Assembly: GCA_963575745.1 (NCBI GenBank)
Contig: CAUYUJ010009435.1
Coordinates: 82,001 to 146,000, forward strand
From: Prorocentrum cordatum
Taxonomy: Eukaryota > Sar > Dinophyceae > Prorocentrales > Prorocentraceae
Direction of reading: 5' to 3'
Length of the DNA: 64,000 nt
Under the pieces are notes generated by a model. The model was given only the letters and a program-made list of their open reading frames with translations, was not told the DNA's origin and ran no database searches. The position numbers and the translations under genes were made by a program. This document shows positions 1 through 10,903 of this stretch, one piece after another (position 1 is the stretch's first letter; each line of letters starts with the position of its first letter).

Positions 1-195
1 GGGAACCGCGCCTCACGGGGCATCGCTCGCGCAGCGAAAGGAGACGACGAAGGAGACCAGAAGAACGAAGTGACCCTATGATTTGTTCCCGGGTAGCGGC
101 CGTGACCTGGGGGGGGGGTCGGGAGGGACAGCAACAGCAACGGCGGCCGCAGCGTGCGCCCGCCAGGGTGCGTCCGCGCCACCGGCGCATCAATC

Positions 196-352
196 GCCAG
201 TGCGCACCGCACCCCCAGTGCACACGACAATGCCCAATGCCTGCGTGCAACACAGCGCCACCTGTGTACACATCGCAATGCCTCCGTACACCACAACCGC
301 CGCGTGCACTGCAGTACCACGTGGCCCATGCACACTGCAGTGCCTGCGTATA
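196..352 (+). repeat. Degenerate minisatellite related to the 18-bp array
   Basis: GTGCACAC, GTGCAACAC, GTGTACACA, GTACACCACA and GTGCACTGCA motifs recur at irregular spacing of about 18-24 bp. They resemble the cleaner 18-bp array at 656-884, so this looks like an eroded outlying part of the same array. Confidence 0.45.
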
Positions 353-655
353 CTGCAGCATTCGTTGTTTATACTATGATTATACAGACAACCGTTGCTT
401 AGAAAAGAATTGTTAATGCCGTATGACAAATGTGCGCCTCTGGACTCTACAAAACCCCATTTCTTATATCGAATTTGAAAAGAATCGCTGTGGAAAGCGG
501 AGCGCTTCTGGAGTCCACAAAAATCTTTCGTTTGAAAAAGGAATCCCTCTGGACATTGGGGCGCCTCTGGATTCCATAAACAAGAAACGTGTTATATACA
601 CGTGTTGGAACTGGAAAACAAAAAACGATGGAAATTGTAACGCCTAAAGATTCCA

Positions 656-884
656 TTCGCGTGCACCACAACGCTTGCGTACACCACAACGCCTGTGTAC
701 ACCACAGTAGCCGCGTGCAACACAGCGTCGGTATACACCACACTGCCTGCGTGCACCACAACGTTTGCGCACACCACAGCGCCTGCGTACACCGCAGCAG
801 CCGTGTGCAACGCAGCGCCTGTGTGCACCACGCTGCCTCCGTGAACCACAGCGCCTGTGCACACACCACAGCGCCTGCGGGAGA
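656..884 (+). repeat. 18-bp minisatellite, about 12 units
   Basis: The unit reads roughly GTGCACCACAACGCCTGC and recurs every 18 bp about 12 times with point variation. Because 18 is divisible by three, all frames stay open and give spurious periodic peptides on both strands. I regard it as non-coding. Confidence 0.85.
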
Positions 885-1214
885 CGGCGCGGGGCCGCCC
901 AGTCTTCATTTTCTCCATGGCGCCGGGTGTTCGATACGTGCATTACGGACGGGTGGTAAGAACACAAGACCCTTGGCAGCCGAAGTTGGGATTTGTTGGC
1001 AAAAACTGGCCAATGAAAGTGGCAAAGGACAGGCCGCATAGGCAATGACACAAGGTTGCCCTGGAGAGGGTGCGCGTCATTACTAGGCGCGTTGACTGCA
1101 TCGCACTGCAACCGAGCACCGGCCAGAAGGAAAAGCGAGAGTCACCGCATTCTGCACTTGCGGAAGAGTGGTCGAACCAGCCTGCGGTAGCTGAGCCATC
1201 GCCAGCTGCGTTGG

Positions 1215-1250
1215 ACGATGACGACAACGACAACGACGACGACGACGACT
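1215..1250 (+). repeat. GAC/GACAAC microsatellite
   Basis: Short run of GAC and AAC triplets, giving an Asp/Asn-rich frame. No flanking protein-like sequence supports coding. Confidence 0.7.
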
Positions 1251-1692
1251 GCCAGAGCCAGAATACTTTTGTAAGCACCAATGCGTGGCGATCAGACCAC
1301 GTCATGCCTGTGAGCACATCGCCATATCTGCGGGGGGTCCGCTCCCAGCAGGTATGGGGGGCCAGCCTCCCCCCCACAACACGATCGTCAACGTTACCTG
1401 GAGGGGGAGGACGGTTGGCCCCGGTAACGAGCGTTACGCCGGAGAGAAACAACAAACAAAACGCACACGAAACGGTACCGATAGCGCCTCTTCCCGCGAA
1501 TCTCCCAGGGTGCGTTCTGACCGGGATTCCAATGCGAGTCCAGCCGTGGCAACGAAGGCTTTCTAAGACGAGCAGCGGTGCAGTCGGAGCATGGCCACAA
1601 GAACGTGGGCCACGAACACGAGCACCTTCGCCGAAGGCCCACGGCCCACGGAGACATCCAAAGTTCGGCGGTGGACAAACCTCCCTTTAGTA

Positions 1693-1822
1693 GACCTCCC
1701 CTTAGTGAAAACGAGCTGGGACCGAAACCGACGGACCTGGACCCGCAAACATGACGGCCGCGACGCCCTCTCGCGAACCGAAAACGGCAGATTCCTTACT
1801 CGACGTGTCAGGGTAGGAGGTC
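1693..1822. mobile_element. MITE-like element, TIR GACCTCC, TA target duplication
   Basis: GACCTCC at the left end is mirrored by GGAGGTC at the right end, and both ends are flanked by TA (1691-1692 and 1823-1824). The interior contains an ACCGAAAACGG-type stretch shared with 5799-5955. At about 130 bp, non-coding, with short TIRs and a TA duplication, it fits a non-autonomous Tc1/mariner-type element. The class is inferred from the ends only. Confidence 0.55.
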
Positions 1823-2003
1823 TATGCACCCCCGAAAAGCGAAGAGCGGTGCAAGGCGGAGAGCCCAGACACGAAGGACGTGGGGGTACCCCTCAAAATC
1901 GGGAGCGTCCAAGAAGGGGGTGTGTCCAAGAGGGGGGGGGGGCGCAAAGCATGGCCCGAGGCATGTGCGCGGACCACGGAGGGCTAGGGAGCGCATTGAA
2001 ATA

Positions 2004-2179
2004 CAGTCGGGGCGTTGACCTAAGGAACCCTAAATAAGGAACGAGGCCCCTTTTTTCCATAAGTTAACCTTCGATTTCCTGTCGAAAACGTAAGGAAAGC
2101 CTGAGGCAAGCTGTGAAACACTTGAGGAACGCGGAGCCCCTCCCCAACGAAAAGGGTTCCTTCTTCAGGGCCCCGACTG
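2004..2179. mobile_element. MITE-like element, TIR CAGTCGGGGC, TA target duplication
   Basis: It begins CAGTCGGGGC and ends GCCCCGACTG, a perfect 10-bp inverted repeat with further partial complementarity (AAGGAA against TTCCTT). It is flanked by TA on both sides (2002-2003 and 2180-2181). The 176-bp body is non-coding and matches 3991-4169 closely along its whole length. That pattern fits a non-autonomous TA-inserting DNA transposon. Confidence 0.75.
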
Positions 2180-2473
2180 TAAGAAGAAAGGTCATGAAGT
2201 CCGGGCAGATGTCATGGCCCCGGCCATGATCTCCCCCCAGACCGTAGTCATCCCCCCCCCCTGCCTCGGACGCCCCCGGCAACAACCAGGGCGGTTCTTC
2301 ACCCTCGCGCCAGCTGTACCTCCGACCCTCTGAGAGAAGAGGAGGGAACAGGCAGCGGGCAGGCTGCGGGACGTCCCACGCCCAGTCGCTGAACCTCACG
2401 GCTGCGCTAGAGCCTCCCCTCCCGCGCGAGGGAGGGCAACAACAACTGGCAAATACTGGCATCGAACATATGA

Positions 2474-2545
2474 TCCGTTTTGTCTTCGTTCCGTTTTCCA
2501 TCGGTCTGTCTGGGCTGCGCCTTTGCTGCAATAAGATTTGGGTGT
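2474..2545 (+). repeat. Short dispersed repeat, copy 1 of 3
   Basis: A stretch containing CGTTCCGTTTTCCATC, a TCTGTCTGG-type block, and CGCCTTTGCTGCA. Similar blocks in the same order occur at 3088-3195 and 4360-4478. Non-coding; class unknown. Confidence 0.5.
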
Positions 2546-2579
2546 TCTCGCCTCTTCCACTTCCTGCCACTCCAAAACG

Positions 2580-2935
2580 GCGCCAGAGGAACCCCAAGGT
2601 CTCCCCAAGACGGCCCGAGAGGCCTCCACGAAGGCCCCCGAACAGCCCAAGAGGACACCAAGACAGCCCAAAACGCCTCCAAGACGGCCTCACATGCCCC
2701 CAAGACGGCTCCAAGAGCGTGCCCAGACGGGGGACCCAAAGGGACATTTCGAGCCCTCGGCTCCAAGAGGCTCCCAGGAGGCCCCTAGAGGTTCCCCAGA
2801 GGCCCCAAGAGGCCCACAAGAGGTCCCCAGGAAGCCCGAAGACGCACCCAAGAGGCTCCCAAGAGGCCCCCGAGAGGCTCCCAAGAGGCCCCAACCCAGA
2901 GGCCCCCCAGAGATTTCCGAAGAGACCCCAAGAAC
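2580..2935 (+). repeat. CCAAGAGG-type minisatellite
   Basis: Dense imperfect repetition of CCCAAGAGGC/CCAAGACGGCC units of about 9-18 bp. The same family recurs through the duplicated segment (20,512-20,790; 22,415-22,610; 25,203-25,510; 29,425-29,775; 30,470-30,610) in both orientations. Frames through it give Pro-Arg-Gly-Glu-rich peptides that I regard as spurious. Confidence 0.8.
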
Positions 2936-2988
2936 CATTCCTGAGGACTCTAACCCACGTCAGCGTCGTCGTCCTTGCCGCCGCCGCC

Positions 2989-2991
2989 GTT

Positions 2992-3039
<48 letters not shown>

Positions 3040-3041
3040 TC
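2989..3041 (+). repeat. GTC microsatellite
   Basis: About 17 uninterrupted GTC/CGT triplets, giving poly-Val, poly-Arg, poly-Ser or poly-Asp in the various frames. Confidence 0.95.
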
Positions 3042-3087
3042 CCTTCAGGGTCGGCGGCACCCGGCCGTAAGGCCTTCGCAATACTAT

Positions 3088-3195
3088 CCGTTTTGACTTG
3101 CTTCCGTTTTCCATCATTCTGTCTTGGCTCCGCCTTTGCTGCAGAACGAATTCAAAACGAAAACAGCCAAGGACATCGCCAACACGCCGTTTGGG
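3088..3195 (+). repeat. Short dispersed repeat, copy 2 of 3
   Basis: Shares CTTCCGTTTTCCATC, TCTGTCTTGG and CGCCTTTGCTGCAG with 2474-2545. It extends through ACGAATTCAAAACGAAAACA, which parallels 4430-4478. Confidence 0.5.
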
Positions 3196-3377
3196 TCCAA
3201 CCATGGCAGCGGGAGCAAGAGGCAAGGGCAATGCGTCGATTGTCGGATGAAGCGTGTCGCTGTTCTCGCAAGCCGCCGAGTGGGCTGGGTCGCGCAAATA
3301 CTACGTCTGCCGCCAGCCACCCCAAACCCGAAAAGGGCGAAGGAGAAGAGGAGAGAGAGACAGGGCGGGCGAGGCTG

Positions 3378-3590
3378 GGTAATAATAACGCGGCTTGGAG
3401 GCACGCAGAGTCTTCGAATGCCACAATCTCTCGCGGGGTGAGGTGGCCGTCTCGGCCTTATATGGAACGAGCTACTCAGACAGCTCAGGAAATGTAAACG
3501 AGAACGCGCAGCAATTCACAAAATTCTAACTCAGCGACCAGCCGAGGCTGGGGAAATCCAGGAGGCGCTCAAGAGTGGGCGCAGACGGCC
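3378..3590 (+). repeat. Dispersed repeat of about 210 bp, member 1
   Basis: Aligns on the same strand with 17,085-17,310. Shared landmarks in order are a TAATAATAA/TAATAATGA block, GCGGCNTGGAGGC, GCAGAGT, AAATTCTAACTCAGCG/GAATTTTAACTCGGCG, and CCAGCCGA(G/A)GCTGGG. No coding potential. It may be a SINE- or MITE-like element; I could not define its ends. Confidence 0.6.
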
Positions 3591-3990
3591 TCTGTGGCAC
3601 ACGCTACGTTTGGAACCGATGCCGAACGCTGGCGCTTCACAAGCTGACCAGGGGTGGGGGCAGGGCAGAAGACGGGGCGAAGGGCGACAAGGACGGCGCC
3701 CGCACCGCGAGGCAGAGAACCCGAGCGAAGCACTGAAGCTCTGTGCTCCTCGCTCCGAAGTCCTCGGGCGCACCCCGCGCCGCCAGGGCTGGCCAACAGC
3801 TGAAACCAAGGCTGGCCAGGAGATGACTCCAGGAGGGGCCCCGCGGAGGGCCTCGAGCGGACTCCGGTCCAGGGTGGGGTGGGGGCGGCGGCCTCCTCGG
3901 GGGCCCCCCCGGGAGGCGAGGCGGCGCCCGAGGGGCCCCGCTTGCTCTCGGGAGCGAAACGCGAGCCCCCTTGCCTCGACCCCCCCTCTA

Positions 3991-4169
3991 CAGTCGGGGC
4001 CTTGACCTAAGGAAAACCCAAAATGAGGAGCGAGGCCCCTTTTTTCCAGAAGTTGAACTCCGATTCCCGATCGAAAACATAAGGAACAACCTGAGGCAAG
4101 CTGCGAAACACTTAAGGAACGCGGAGCCCCTCTCCAACGAAAAGGGTTCCTTCTTCAGGGCCCCGACTG
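3991..4169. mobile_element. MITE-like element, TIR CAGTCGGGGC, second member
   Basis: 179 bp, same ends and interior as 2004-2179 including the GAGGCCCCTTTTTTCCA block and the AACGCGGAGCCCCT block. TA precedes the left end (3989-3990); the right flank reads TG, so the target duplication has one mismatch. Confidence 0.75.
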
Positions 4170-4359
4170 TGTGAGCGCCAGGGGCCGTGCGGCCCTCCTC
4201 GGCTCCCCGACCCCACGGCCAGGAACTTCTGCTCGGGGCGCCGCGGCGGCGGCCCCTGTAACGGGCAGTGCCTTGCAAGCTGGTGGCGTGCGTCCCCCTG
4301 CTTCGGAGCGCGCGGGGCTGGGAGCAACAACTCGGAACGCAGGGCTGAACCTACCCGGT

Positions 4360-4478
4360 GTTTTTCGCTTCCGTTTTGTTTTCGTTTTCCCTCGTTTGGA
4401 CTTCTGTCCGCCTCTACAGCAACAAAATGAGGTCGAAACGAACACGGCCCACGAATTCGCAAAAAACACAGTTTAGGC
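4360..4478 (+). repeat. Short dispersed repeat, copy 3 of 3
   Basis: TTTCGTTTTCCCTCG, CTTCTGTCCGCCTCTACAGC and GGTCGAAACGAACACGGCCC parallel the two earlier copies. It is more diverged than the other two. Confidence 0.4.
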
Positions 4479-5160
4479 CCAGCCCTGTCGGAACGTTGAT
4501 GCTTGGGGCCTGGAACGTGTCCAGCGTGCCGCGCAGAAGCGCAGCGGACCAGGCACGGGCGACGCGACACGGCGAGCAAGCGATCCAGACCGTACAAGTC
4601 GCCAAAGCTCGGGCTCCGCGCTGCGCTCTCGCGCCGCCTCCCCGGAACGATGGCAGCCACCCGGCCCCCGTCCGAGAAGAACGGCCCTCCCGAAGCCGTT
4701 TTTCTTCAGACTCTGGCAGGTCAGCTTGCATGGAGGGGGAGGGGGAGGGGGGCGGGGCGAGGCCCGAAAAGGCATCTGGACTTCACGCAGGTCGGGATTC
4801 ACTTCCACGCCTCTTCGGCCCAGCGCTGTCGGAAAAGGCGGCGGAAGGGGGGGAGGGGAACGCCAGGCAACCAACCTCGCCCGATCCCGATCTCTAGAAC
4901 AACGGCATCCTCTCTCCTCTCTAGGCCCCCCTGCTTAGGAAGCGACTCCTTCTTGATTCGGCGGCGAGGAGAGGAGAAGGAGGCGTGAGGAGGAGCAGGC
5001 CTCCTCAGAGGGCGGCGGGACTCCTCCGAAACCCTCGTGCCTTCTGGGCATGTCTCTTTGTCCTCGGGGACGGCCTGTGGACACCTCCTCATCGGAACCT
5101 CTGCGTGTCCCGGGGCGCAGCCCTCCACGGCCAGTCATCCCTGACCGCCGCGGCAGCATG

Positions 5161-5355
5161 TCGGGTCGGGCGAAAGGGGGGGATAACAAAGGGGGGGTTT
5201 GAGAATCAGCTCACGTAGCTGATTTCCCCGGCGCCTCCCGGCGCCGGAGGCGGCTATGTATCGAGGAATGGGCCCCTCGGTGAGGCCGAAACCAGCTGCA
5301 TGCAGCAAATTTCGTAACCCCCCCTTTCCCAATCCCCCCCTTTCGCCCGACCCGA
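5161..5355. mobile_element. 195-bp TIR element with 5-bp target duplication GCATG
   Basis: The left end TCGGGTCGGGCGAAAGGGGG continues as GGAT. The reverse complement of the right end is identical for at least 23 bases and then stays similar through a second G-run. GCATG directly flanks both ends (5156-5160 and 5356-5360). The interior is non-coding. Long perfect TIRs plus a 5-bp duplication indicate a non-autonomous DNA transposon of a different class from the TA-flanked ones. Near-perfect ends suggest recent insertion. Confidence 0.8.
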
Positions 5356-5453
5356 GCATGACCACGCGGGGCACGGGAGGGAGCGCTCTGCGCAGCGACG
5401 GCGGCGGCCGGAGCGCGGCGGCCGCGCTCCACGGGGGGCGTGGCGGCACGAGT

Positions 5454-5572
5454 CCGAAGGATTGCAAAAAAACGAAGGATTGCAAAAAAAACCTTCGAAG
5501 GGTTTTTTTGCAATCCTTCGAAGGGTTTTTTTGCAATCCTTCGGTTTTTTTGCAATCCTTTGCAATCCTTCG
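5454..5572. repeat. Foldback of CGAAGGATTGCAAAAAAA units
   Basis: Two copies of CCGAAGGATTGCAAAAAAA-type sequence are followed by three or four reverse-complement copies (TTTTTTTGCAATCCTTCG). The transcript or single strand can form a long hairpin. No coding potential. Confidence 0.85.
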
Positions 5573-5798
5573 TTCTGTGCTGAGGAAAGGCTGGGGCGAG
5601 GCTCGGGGACGCACGACGTGGGGGCGCCCGCCCTCGAGAGGAGAGCGTCCAAAAGTGGCCCGCGGGGGTGGATCCCGCGAGGCCCCGTTCGCGTCCGAGC
5701 ATCCAGCTTTTTTGGGGGAGGGGGGCTCGGGGATTGGGGGAGAGAGGTCGCCTGCAGGGGTTCGGCCAGGAGGCTGGCAAAATACATCGGGGATGGAC

Positions 5799-5955
5799 AG
5801 ACCTCCCTTCAGTAAAACGTGGTTTAGCGAAAACGACCTGAGGCCCAAACCTGGCGGGCGCAAGACTGGAAAATGACGACCGCGGCGCCCTCTCGAGAAC
5901 CGAAAACGGACAATTCACGAATCGACGTGTCACCGTTGGGGGCTCTGCCGACCCC
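5799..5955. mobile_element. Diverged relative of the GACCTCC MITE-like element
   Basis: Begins AGACCTCCCTTCAGT. It shares a CGAAAACGA(G/C)CTG block, GCGCCCTCTCGAGAACCGAAA and TCGACGTGTCA with 1693-1822. The right inverted repeat has eroded (GGGGGCTCT), so the boundary is approximate. Confidence 0.5.
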
Positions 5956-6623
5956 CGAAAATACATCGAGCGGCGGAGGGAGCATCATGGCAGGCACAGG
6001 AGGCCCGGGGACGGAGCAGGGGGAAACAGGGCGGAGGGAAGACGAGGGGGGTGGGGAAGTCGGGTACAGAAGGCCCGGGGATGGAGCAGGGGGCAAAAGA
6101 GCGGAGGGAAGCCGAGGGGGTGGGGAAGGGCTGAAGCGCAGCAGAAGGAAGAGCTCAAGACTTGACGAGGAGACAGCGCCGTCGCCAGTCGTTGTGGGCG
6201 AGATGCTGACAGGACGACATGCGCAGGGACAGGCAGCAGGTGCACGAGGCGCGGGACACGGGAAAGCATTGCGTGACGAAATGCTCTGTCCTCCTCCCCC
6301 TCTGCAGAGTGGACCCAGGGCGAAGCGCCCTCCCCGTCCTCCGCAGCAGGACTCCGAGCTCCTCGTCTGTACAGTAGCACCCATCCTCGCGCTGCGGGCA
6401 TCCCTAGAGAAACGTGGAAACACGTCATCGTCGCCAAAACCTGCGCTCGGTGCACTTGCCTCACCGTCCGCGAGCGATGCCAGGAGCACTGCTGGAAATC
6501 ATGGCGGCAGAGTCTGCGAGCGAAGAGTCAAATCCAGTCTGCCGATGTCTCCAAAACGCCTCTGGCAACATATACGAATGTGGCGAGCTGCCGTGTTGCT
6601 CTTGACCACCGTATTCCGCCGAC

Positions 6624-6652
6624 GGGACACACACACACACACATACACACCA
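6624..6652 (+). repeat. CA microsatellite
   Basis: Short ACACAC run interrupted by one T. Confidence 0.85.
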
Positions 6653-7132
6653 ACACGTCGCGAAGAGGGGGTATGTGCTACGATGTTCGTCGAGTCACGT
6701 ACCCAGGCAGAACCTCAATGGATCCACCGCTTCACAGCCTGCGCTTGATGACTATAACGGCATGTCTCGCGTATCTGTGCCCTGACCGTATCGAGCGCTC
6801 GCGCACTCTCACCTCCCACCCTCCCCTCCGTCCGTCCACTTCTCGCTCGACAACCACTTCCATGACGCGCCAGAAGACATCCCAAACTCACGGGGCGCAA
6901 GAACAAAACGATGCCGCTAGTTCCTTCCCAGACCTATCCGAGGGTGCGTCCTGACCAGGGTCCCGAGGCGAAGGCGGACGTGACGTCGATGAGAACCCAG
7001 GAGGTTGGCCGGAGAAATCGAACGGGGGAGAGAACAGCAGGAGAGAAATGGGAGGGAAAGCGTGCACACGGAGGAGCGGACTGTCAAAAGGCCTTCGTGC
7101 GGCGAGCGCAGCGAAACAAGGTGGGTGGGGTA

Positions 7133-7318
7133 CAGTCATCGACCTGACCTAAGGAACGATAAATAAGGAACGAAGCCCCTTTTTTATCCCAAGGGATAAC
7201 GCATAAGCAACGATAAAAAACAACTAACGCATAAGGAACTGTAAATAACGCATGCAAACCTAAGGAACGACCGAGCCCCTTTTGAAAAGTAAGTGTTCCT
7301 TATTCAAGCCGCTCACTG
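7133..7318. mobile_element. Highly diverged CAGTC MITE-like relative
   Basis: TA followed by CAGTC opens the element; CACTG closes it. The interior repeats ACCTAAGGAACGATAAATAAGG-like and GAAGCCCCTTTTTT blocks found in 2004-2179, with extra internal duplication of AAGGAACGATAAA-type units. Ends are imperfect and there is no clear right-hand target duplication. Confidence 0.45.
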
Positions 7319-7799
7319 TCGGCGGCTGAGGGGGAAGAGGCCAGACATCCGGTGGCTCAATCCGCGAGCCCCCGGACCTCTCGACCCCCTCTCGAGCGCC
7401 AGCTCTTCATGTGGAGCACATTCTCGAGTTGCTTCTCAACGGCCTGGGACCCGAAAGCGGCCCCCCAAGAACCTCAACGGTAACGAGAGAGAGCGCGGCC
7501 GCCCAGGTTCAAGCGACAAGCACCGAAACGGCCGTCCCGACTGTTTTGAAACAGAGAAAGAAACCACTCCTTCGTCAAAGCCGAAGATCTCGAACGATGG
7601 ATGAAAGAAAAGGGGGGCTGGAGGGTCTCTGGAGTCGTGGAAGCCTCCTGGAGGTCCCTAGAGGCTAGTAATGGCCTCTACTGGCCCAAAGAAGATAAAC
7701 TTAAGAAATCATCAACAAAAACACACCAGCCCTCTGGGCGGAGGTGGTTTCGAGCGTTTCCTATCCCCTTCTCCCCCTTCGGGGAGGGCTTACCACTTT

Positions 7800-8037
7800 T
7801 CCCTTCGCATGCGAGCCCAGCCGCTGGGGCATTCGATGGGGCTTCCAAATTGGGTCACGGAACGTGTGAGGAGTGTGCCATAAAAAGTGCGGCGGGCGCA
7901 TAGACCTTCGGTGGGATTAGCCCTCTATGGGGCCATGAAGCGTGTGACGGGTGTGCCGAAAGGAGTGCGGCGGGCGCATGCGAACGCAGCCACTGGGGCC
8001 TTCGGTGGAGCTCCCTATGGGGCCACGAAGCGTGTGA
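7800..8037 (+). repeat. Three units of the 90-bp satellite
   Basis: Units carry CGCATGCGAACGCAGCCACT, GGGGCCTTCGGTGGAGCTCC, and GGCCACGAAGCGTGTGA followed by GGTGTGCCGAA. This matches the large array at 39,590-41,240 on the same strand. The first two units are diverged or partly deleted. Confidence 0.85.
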
Positions 8038-8904
8038 CGAACGAACGAAAGAACCCGCGCGCAGAGAGCGCATTGGCAAACTCACTAATCGCACATGCGA
8101 TCATGAAACATGCAGGGCTCAAGTGCGCAAGCGCGCGAGCATCGCCGGGCCTCGGACTGCAGTGCACTAGCATACTAATACTGTGCGAGGGTGGACGGCA
8201 GAGCACCGGCCTGGGGGGGGGAGGGAGGGGAGGGGAGGGAGGGGGACGAGGAAAGGAACACCGAGAGTAGACTGAACACTGTTGAGCCACAGCCGAATAC
8301 CATTGAGAAGGGTTGTGCAATGTGGTGTGCTGCCTGTCACGGTCGCCTCCTGCCACGGCCAAGGCTTGCGCGTGTAAGTAATTCGTCCGTCCATTATAAT
8401 CGAAGCCGCATTCGCGCGCGTCGAGTGTTCCATTTCCGCAGCGCCACCAGGTTTTAGGGAGACTCTTTGGAGCGCCCCGGGCAACTGTACAGTAGAGCTT
8501 AAGCTGCCTTTCCAACAAAGATAACCATAACGGCCCAGTGCTGGCGAGTCCACGAACTTCTGCATTGCTCACTCAGGATACAAACGCCGGCGGAAAATTG
8601 CATTATTCGCAGACACATCGCCTGGAATCCATCGAGACTGTCTCTGTCCACTTTCAAGAATATGCACGATTTCAGTCCTTATAAAAGTTTAGAGAACACG
8701 CGCGCCTCCAATATACGATGCTTCTGGGTTTTGCGCAAATTGGCGCGGTTCCGAGCCAAACGCAATGTTTGAAATGCGCCCTTTGCTTCGCCAAATCTTC
8801 GCGTGAGCTCCGCGCGAGGTTCCCGTCGACCTGAAGAGGCCCCCAGGATATCCGCCAATCCGGCGTGTGAGTATGGATGGCTCTGCCAGGGTAGGGTGAG
8901 GGGA

Positions 8905-9070
8905 GAGGGGGGGGTCCCGGTGGCGTGGGTTCCGGTGGCATGTGGGGGGGGGAGGGGGGCGGTCCCCCGTCCCGCCTGTGGACATGTGGAATTGGGGGGA
9001 AGGGGGGGGGGGGGTCCGGTGGCGTGTGTTCCGATGGCGTGGGGGAGGGGGGGGTCCGTGGCGCGTGAGT
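8905..9070 (+). repeat. G-rich imperfect repeat
   Basis: Recurring (T)CCGGTGGCGTG and runs of 5-10 G, for example near 8945-8955 and 9000-9015. It has G-quadruplex-forming character on the plus strand. Confidence 0.7.
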
Positions 9071-9417
9071 TTGAAGGAGCCTCGGCTACAGCCTCGAGGC
9101 TGAGGTTCAGCCTCTGGGGGGTTGCCCGGGTGGCTCTGCTGGGGAAGGAAGGGGCGGGGGGGGGGTGCGCGCGTGCGCGGGGCAATGTTTGTCCGCGCGC
9201 GCGCGAGAAGGGAACCAGGGAGAGAAGACCGAGAAGTGGAAGGGGAGGCGAAGGTGTCGGTGACATGCGTGTCTGTTGTGTGGTGTGTGTGCGTGTGTTT
9301 GCGCGGTGCGCGTGGTGTGTGTATGTGCGTTGCCGTCGCGTAGATGTGCATGTGCCTGCGAAGGTGGTACGCGTGCGTGTGGTGTGTATGTGTGTGTGTG
9401 TGTGTCTGGGGATGTGT

Positions 9418-9545
<128 letters not shown>

Positions 9546-9924
9546 TGCGCGTGTGCGCGCGCGCAATGTCTGCGAGCGCGTGCGTTCGCGTCTGTCGGCG
9601 AAGTGTCGCCGCCCAGTCTGGGGGCCGCCCAGACCGACCGGGAATCGGCGGCACTACTGTTGCATTGTATTGGTTCACCATCCGGTCCAACAATAATTTC
9701 GTTTTCTGATTTGCAATGATAATGTTTCCCCGGAGTGTTATTCCAGCTGATAAAGCCCGCAGATCGTATCAAGTGGCCGTGGTCTCGGCCGAACACTGCG
9801 ATCACGGCCACGGCCGTCGATCGCAATTCGAACTAATGCATTAGCAAGGGGCGGAGGAGTTTTTCAAGGTTTTGGGTGAAGGTTGACGGTTATCAGCACA
9901 CGCGCTGGGACCCGCTGAAGCCAA

Positions 9925-10160
9925 CAGGAGGAAGGGCAGGAAAGGCGCGGAAAGGGAGGAAGAAGGAAAAGAAGAGGAGGAGGAGGGGGACAGGAGGAGG
10001 AGGAGCACCAGCAGCAGCAAAAGGAAGAGCAGGAGGAAGAGGAGATGGAGGTTGGAGAAAGTGGAGGAGGAGGAGGAGCAGCAGCAGCAGGAGCAGGAGC
10101 AAGAGCAGGAGCAGGAGCGGGAGTTGGAGAATGAGGAGGAGGCTTCTGAGACGGAGCTTG
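9925..10160 (+). repeat. Polypurine GGA/GAA/GCA tract
   Basis: GGAGGA, GAAGAA and GCAGCA triplets mixed over about 235 bp with almost no pyrimidines on the plus strand. Any frame gives Glu/Gln-rich or, in reverse, Ser/Leu-rich peptides. Confidence 0.8.
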
Positions 10161-10797
10161 AACGATGGCCAGAAGATTTCATGTTTCACACTGCCACGGC
10201 ACGCACAACACGCCGCTGTAGGCGAAAGCCTGGTCCAGGGCAACTACTTAGCACGGAGCACCTTTGCTGTGCACGCTGCCCCACCCCCTTCCAGTCCCGC
10301 TGAGGCCTAAAAAGGGGTGAGGTGTTATATAAAAGCTGCCCGAAGACGGCCCCCAGACGAAGTGTCCAGAAGACCCTTGTCCCGGACACTTTGGGCGAAG
10401 TGTATATGAAAATTCGGCATCATCTCGAGCTCCCTAAGAAAGCCCCTTAGCAAACATGTATTCATCCTCCTCCTTCCCATTATGCACTTGGCTGTTGGGC
10501 CTTGACGCCTGGCGTCGTCGCTCAGCGCGCGTGGCGCACAGTTGCCGCATTCTCCGAGTCCTGTAGCAGTCTATTCACGTTTGCTCAGAGCCTTTAGCAT
10601 TCCAAGGACAGTGGACTCTGCAGAGCTACCAGACCAGACCAGACCAGCGGCCACCGAGTCCTGGGCCCACCGAGCCCTGAGCCCTAACATTGCCAGTCGC
10701 TTGGGGTGCGCACTGACCCCTCCTCGCAATCCTCGCAGGTTGGATTTTGAGGCTGAGGATGTGGATGAGCTACCCCTCTGATCCCTCCTCCGTTTCC

Positions 10798-10903
10798 CCC
10801 TCCGCCTCCTCTTCCTCCCTCCCTCCTCCTCCTCCTCCTCCTCCTCCTCCTCCTCCTCCTCCTCCTCCTCCTTCTCCTCCTCCTCCTCCTCCTCCTCCTC
10901 CTG
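10798..10903 (+). repeat. CCT microsatellite
   Basis: About 100 bp of CCT triplets with few interruptions; a homopurine/homopyrimidine mirror tract. Confidence 0.95.

Noticed and set aside
2538-3497. Long plus-strand frame with Pro-Arg-Gly-Glu collagen-like repeats
   Set aside because: It is a direct translation of the CCAAGAGG minisatellite and the GTC microsatellite; the same unit elsewhere is open in other frames and on the other strand.
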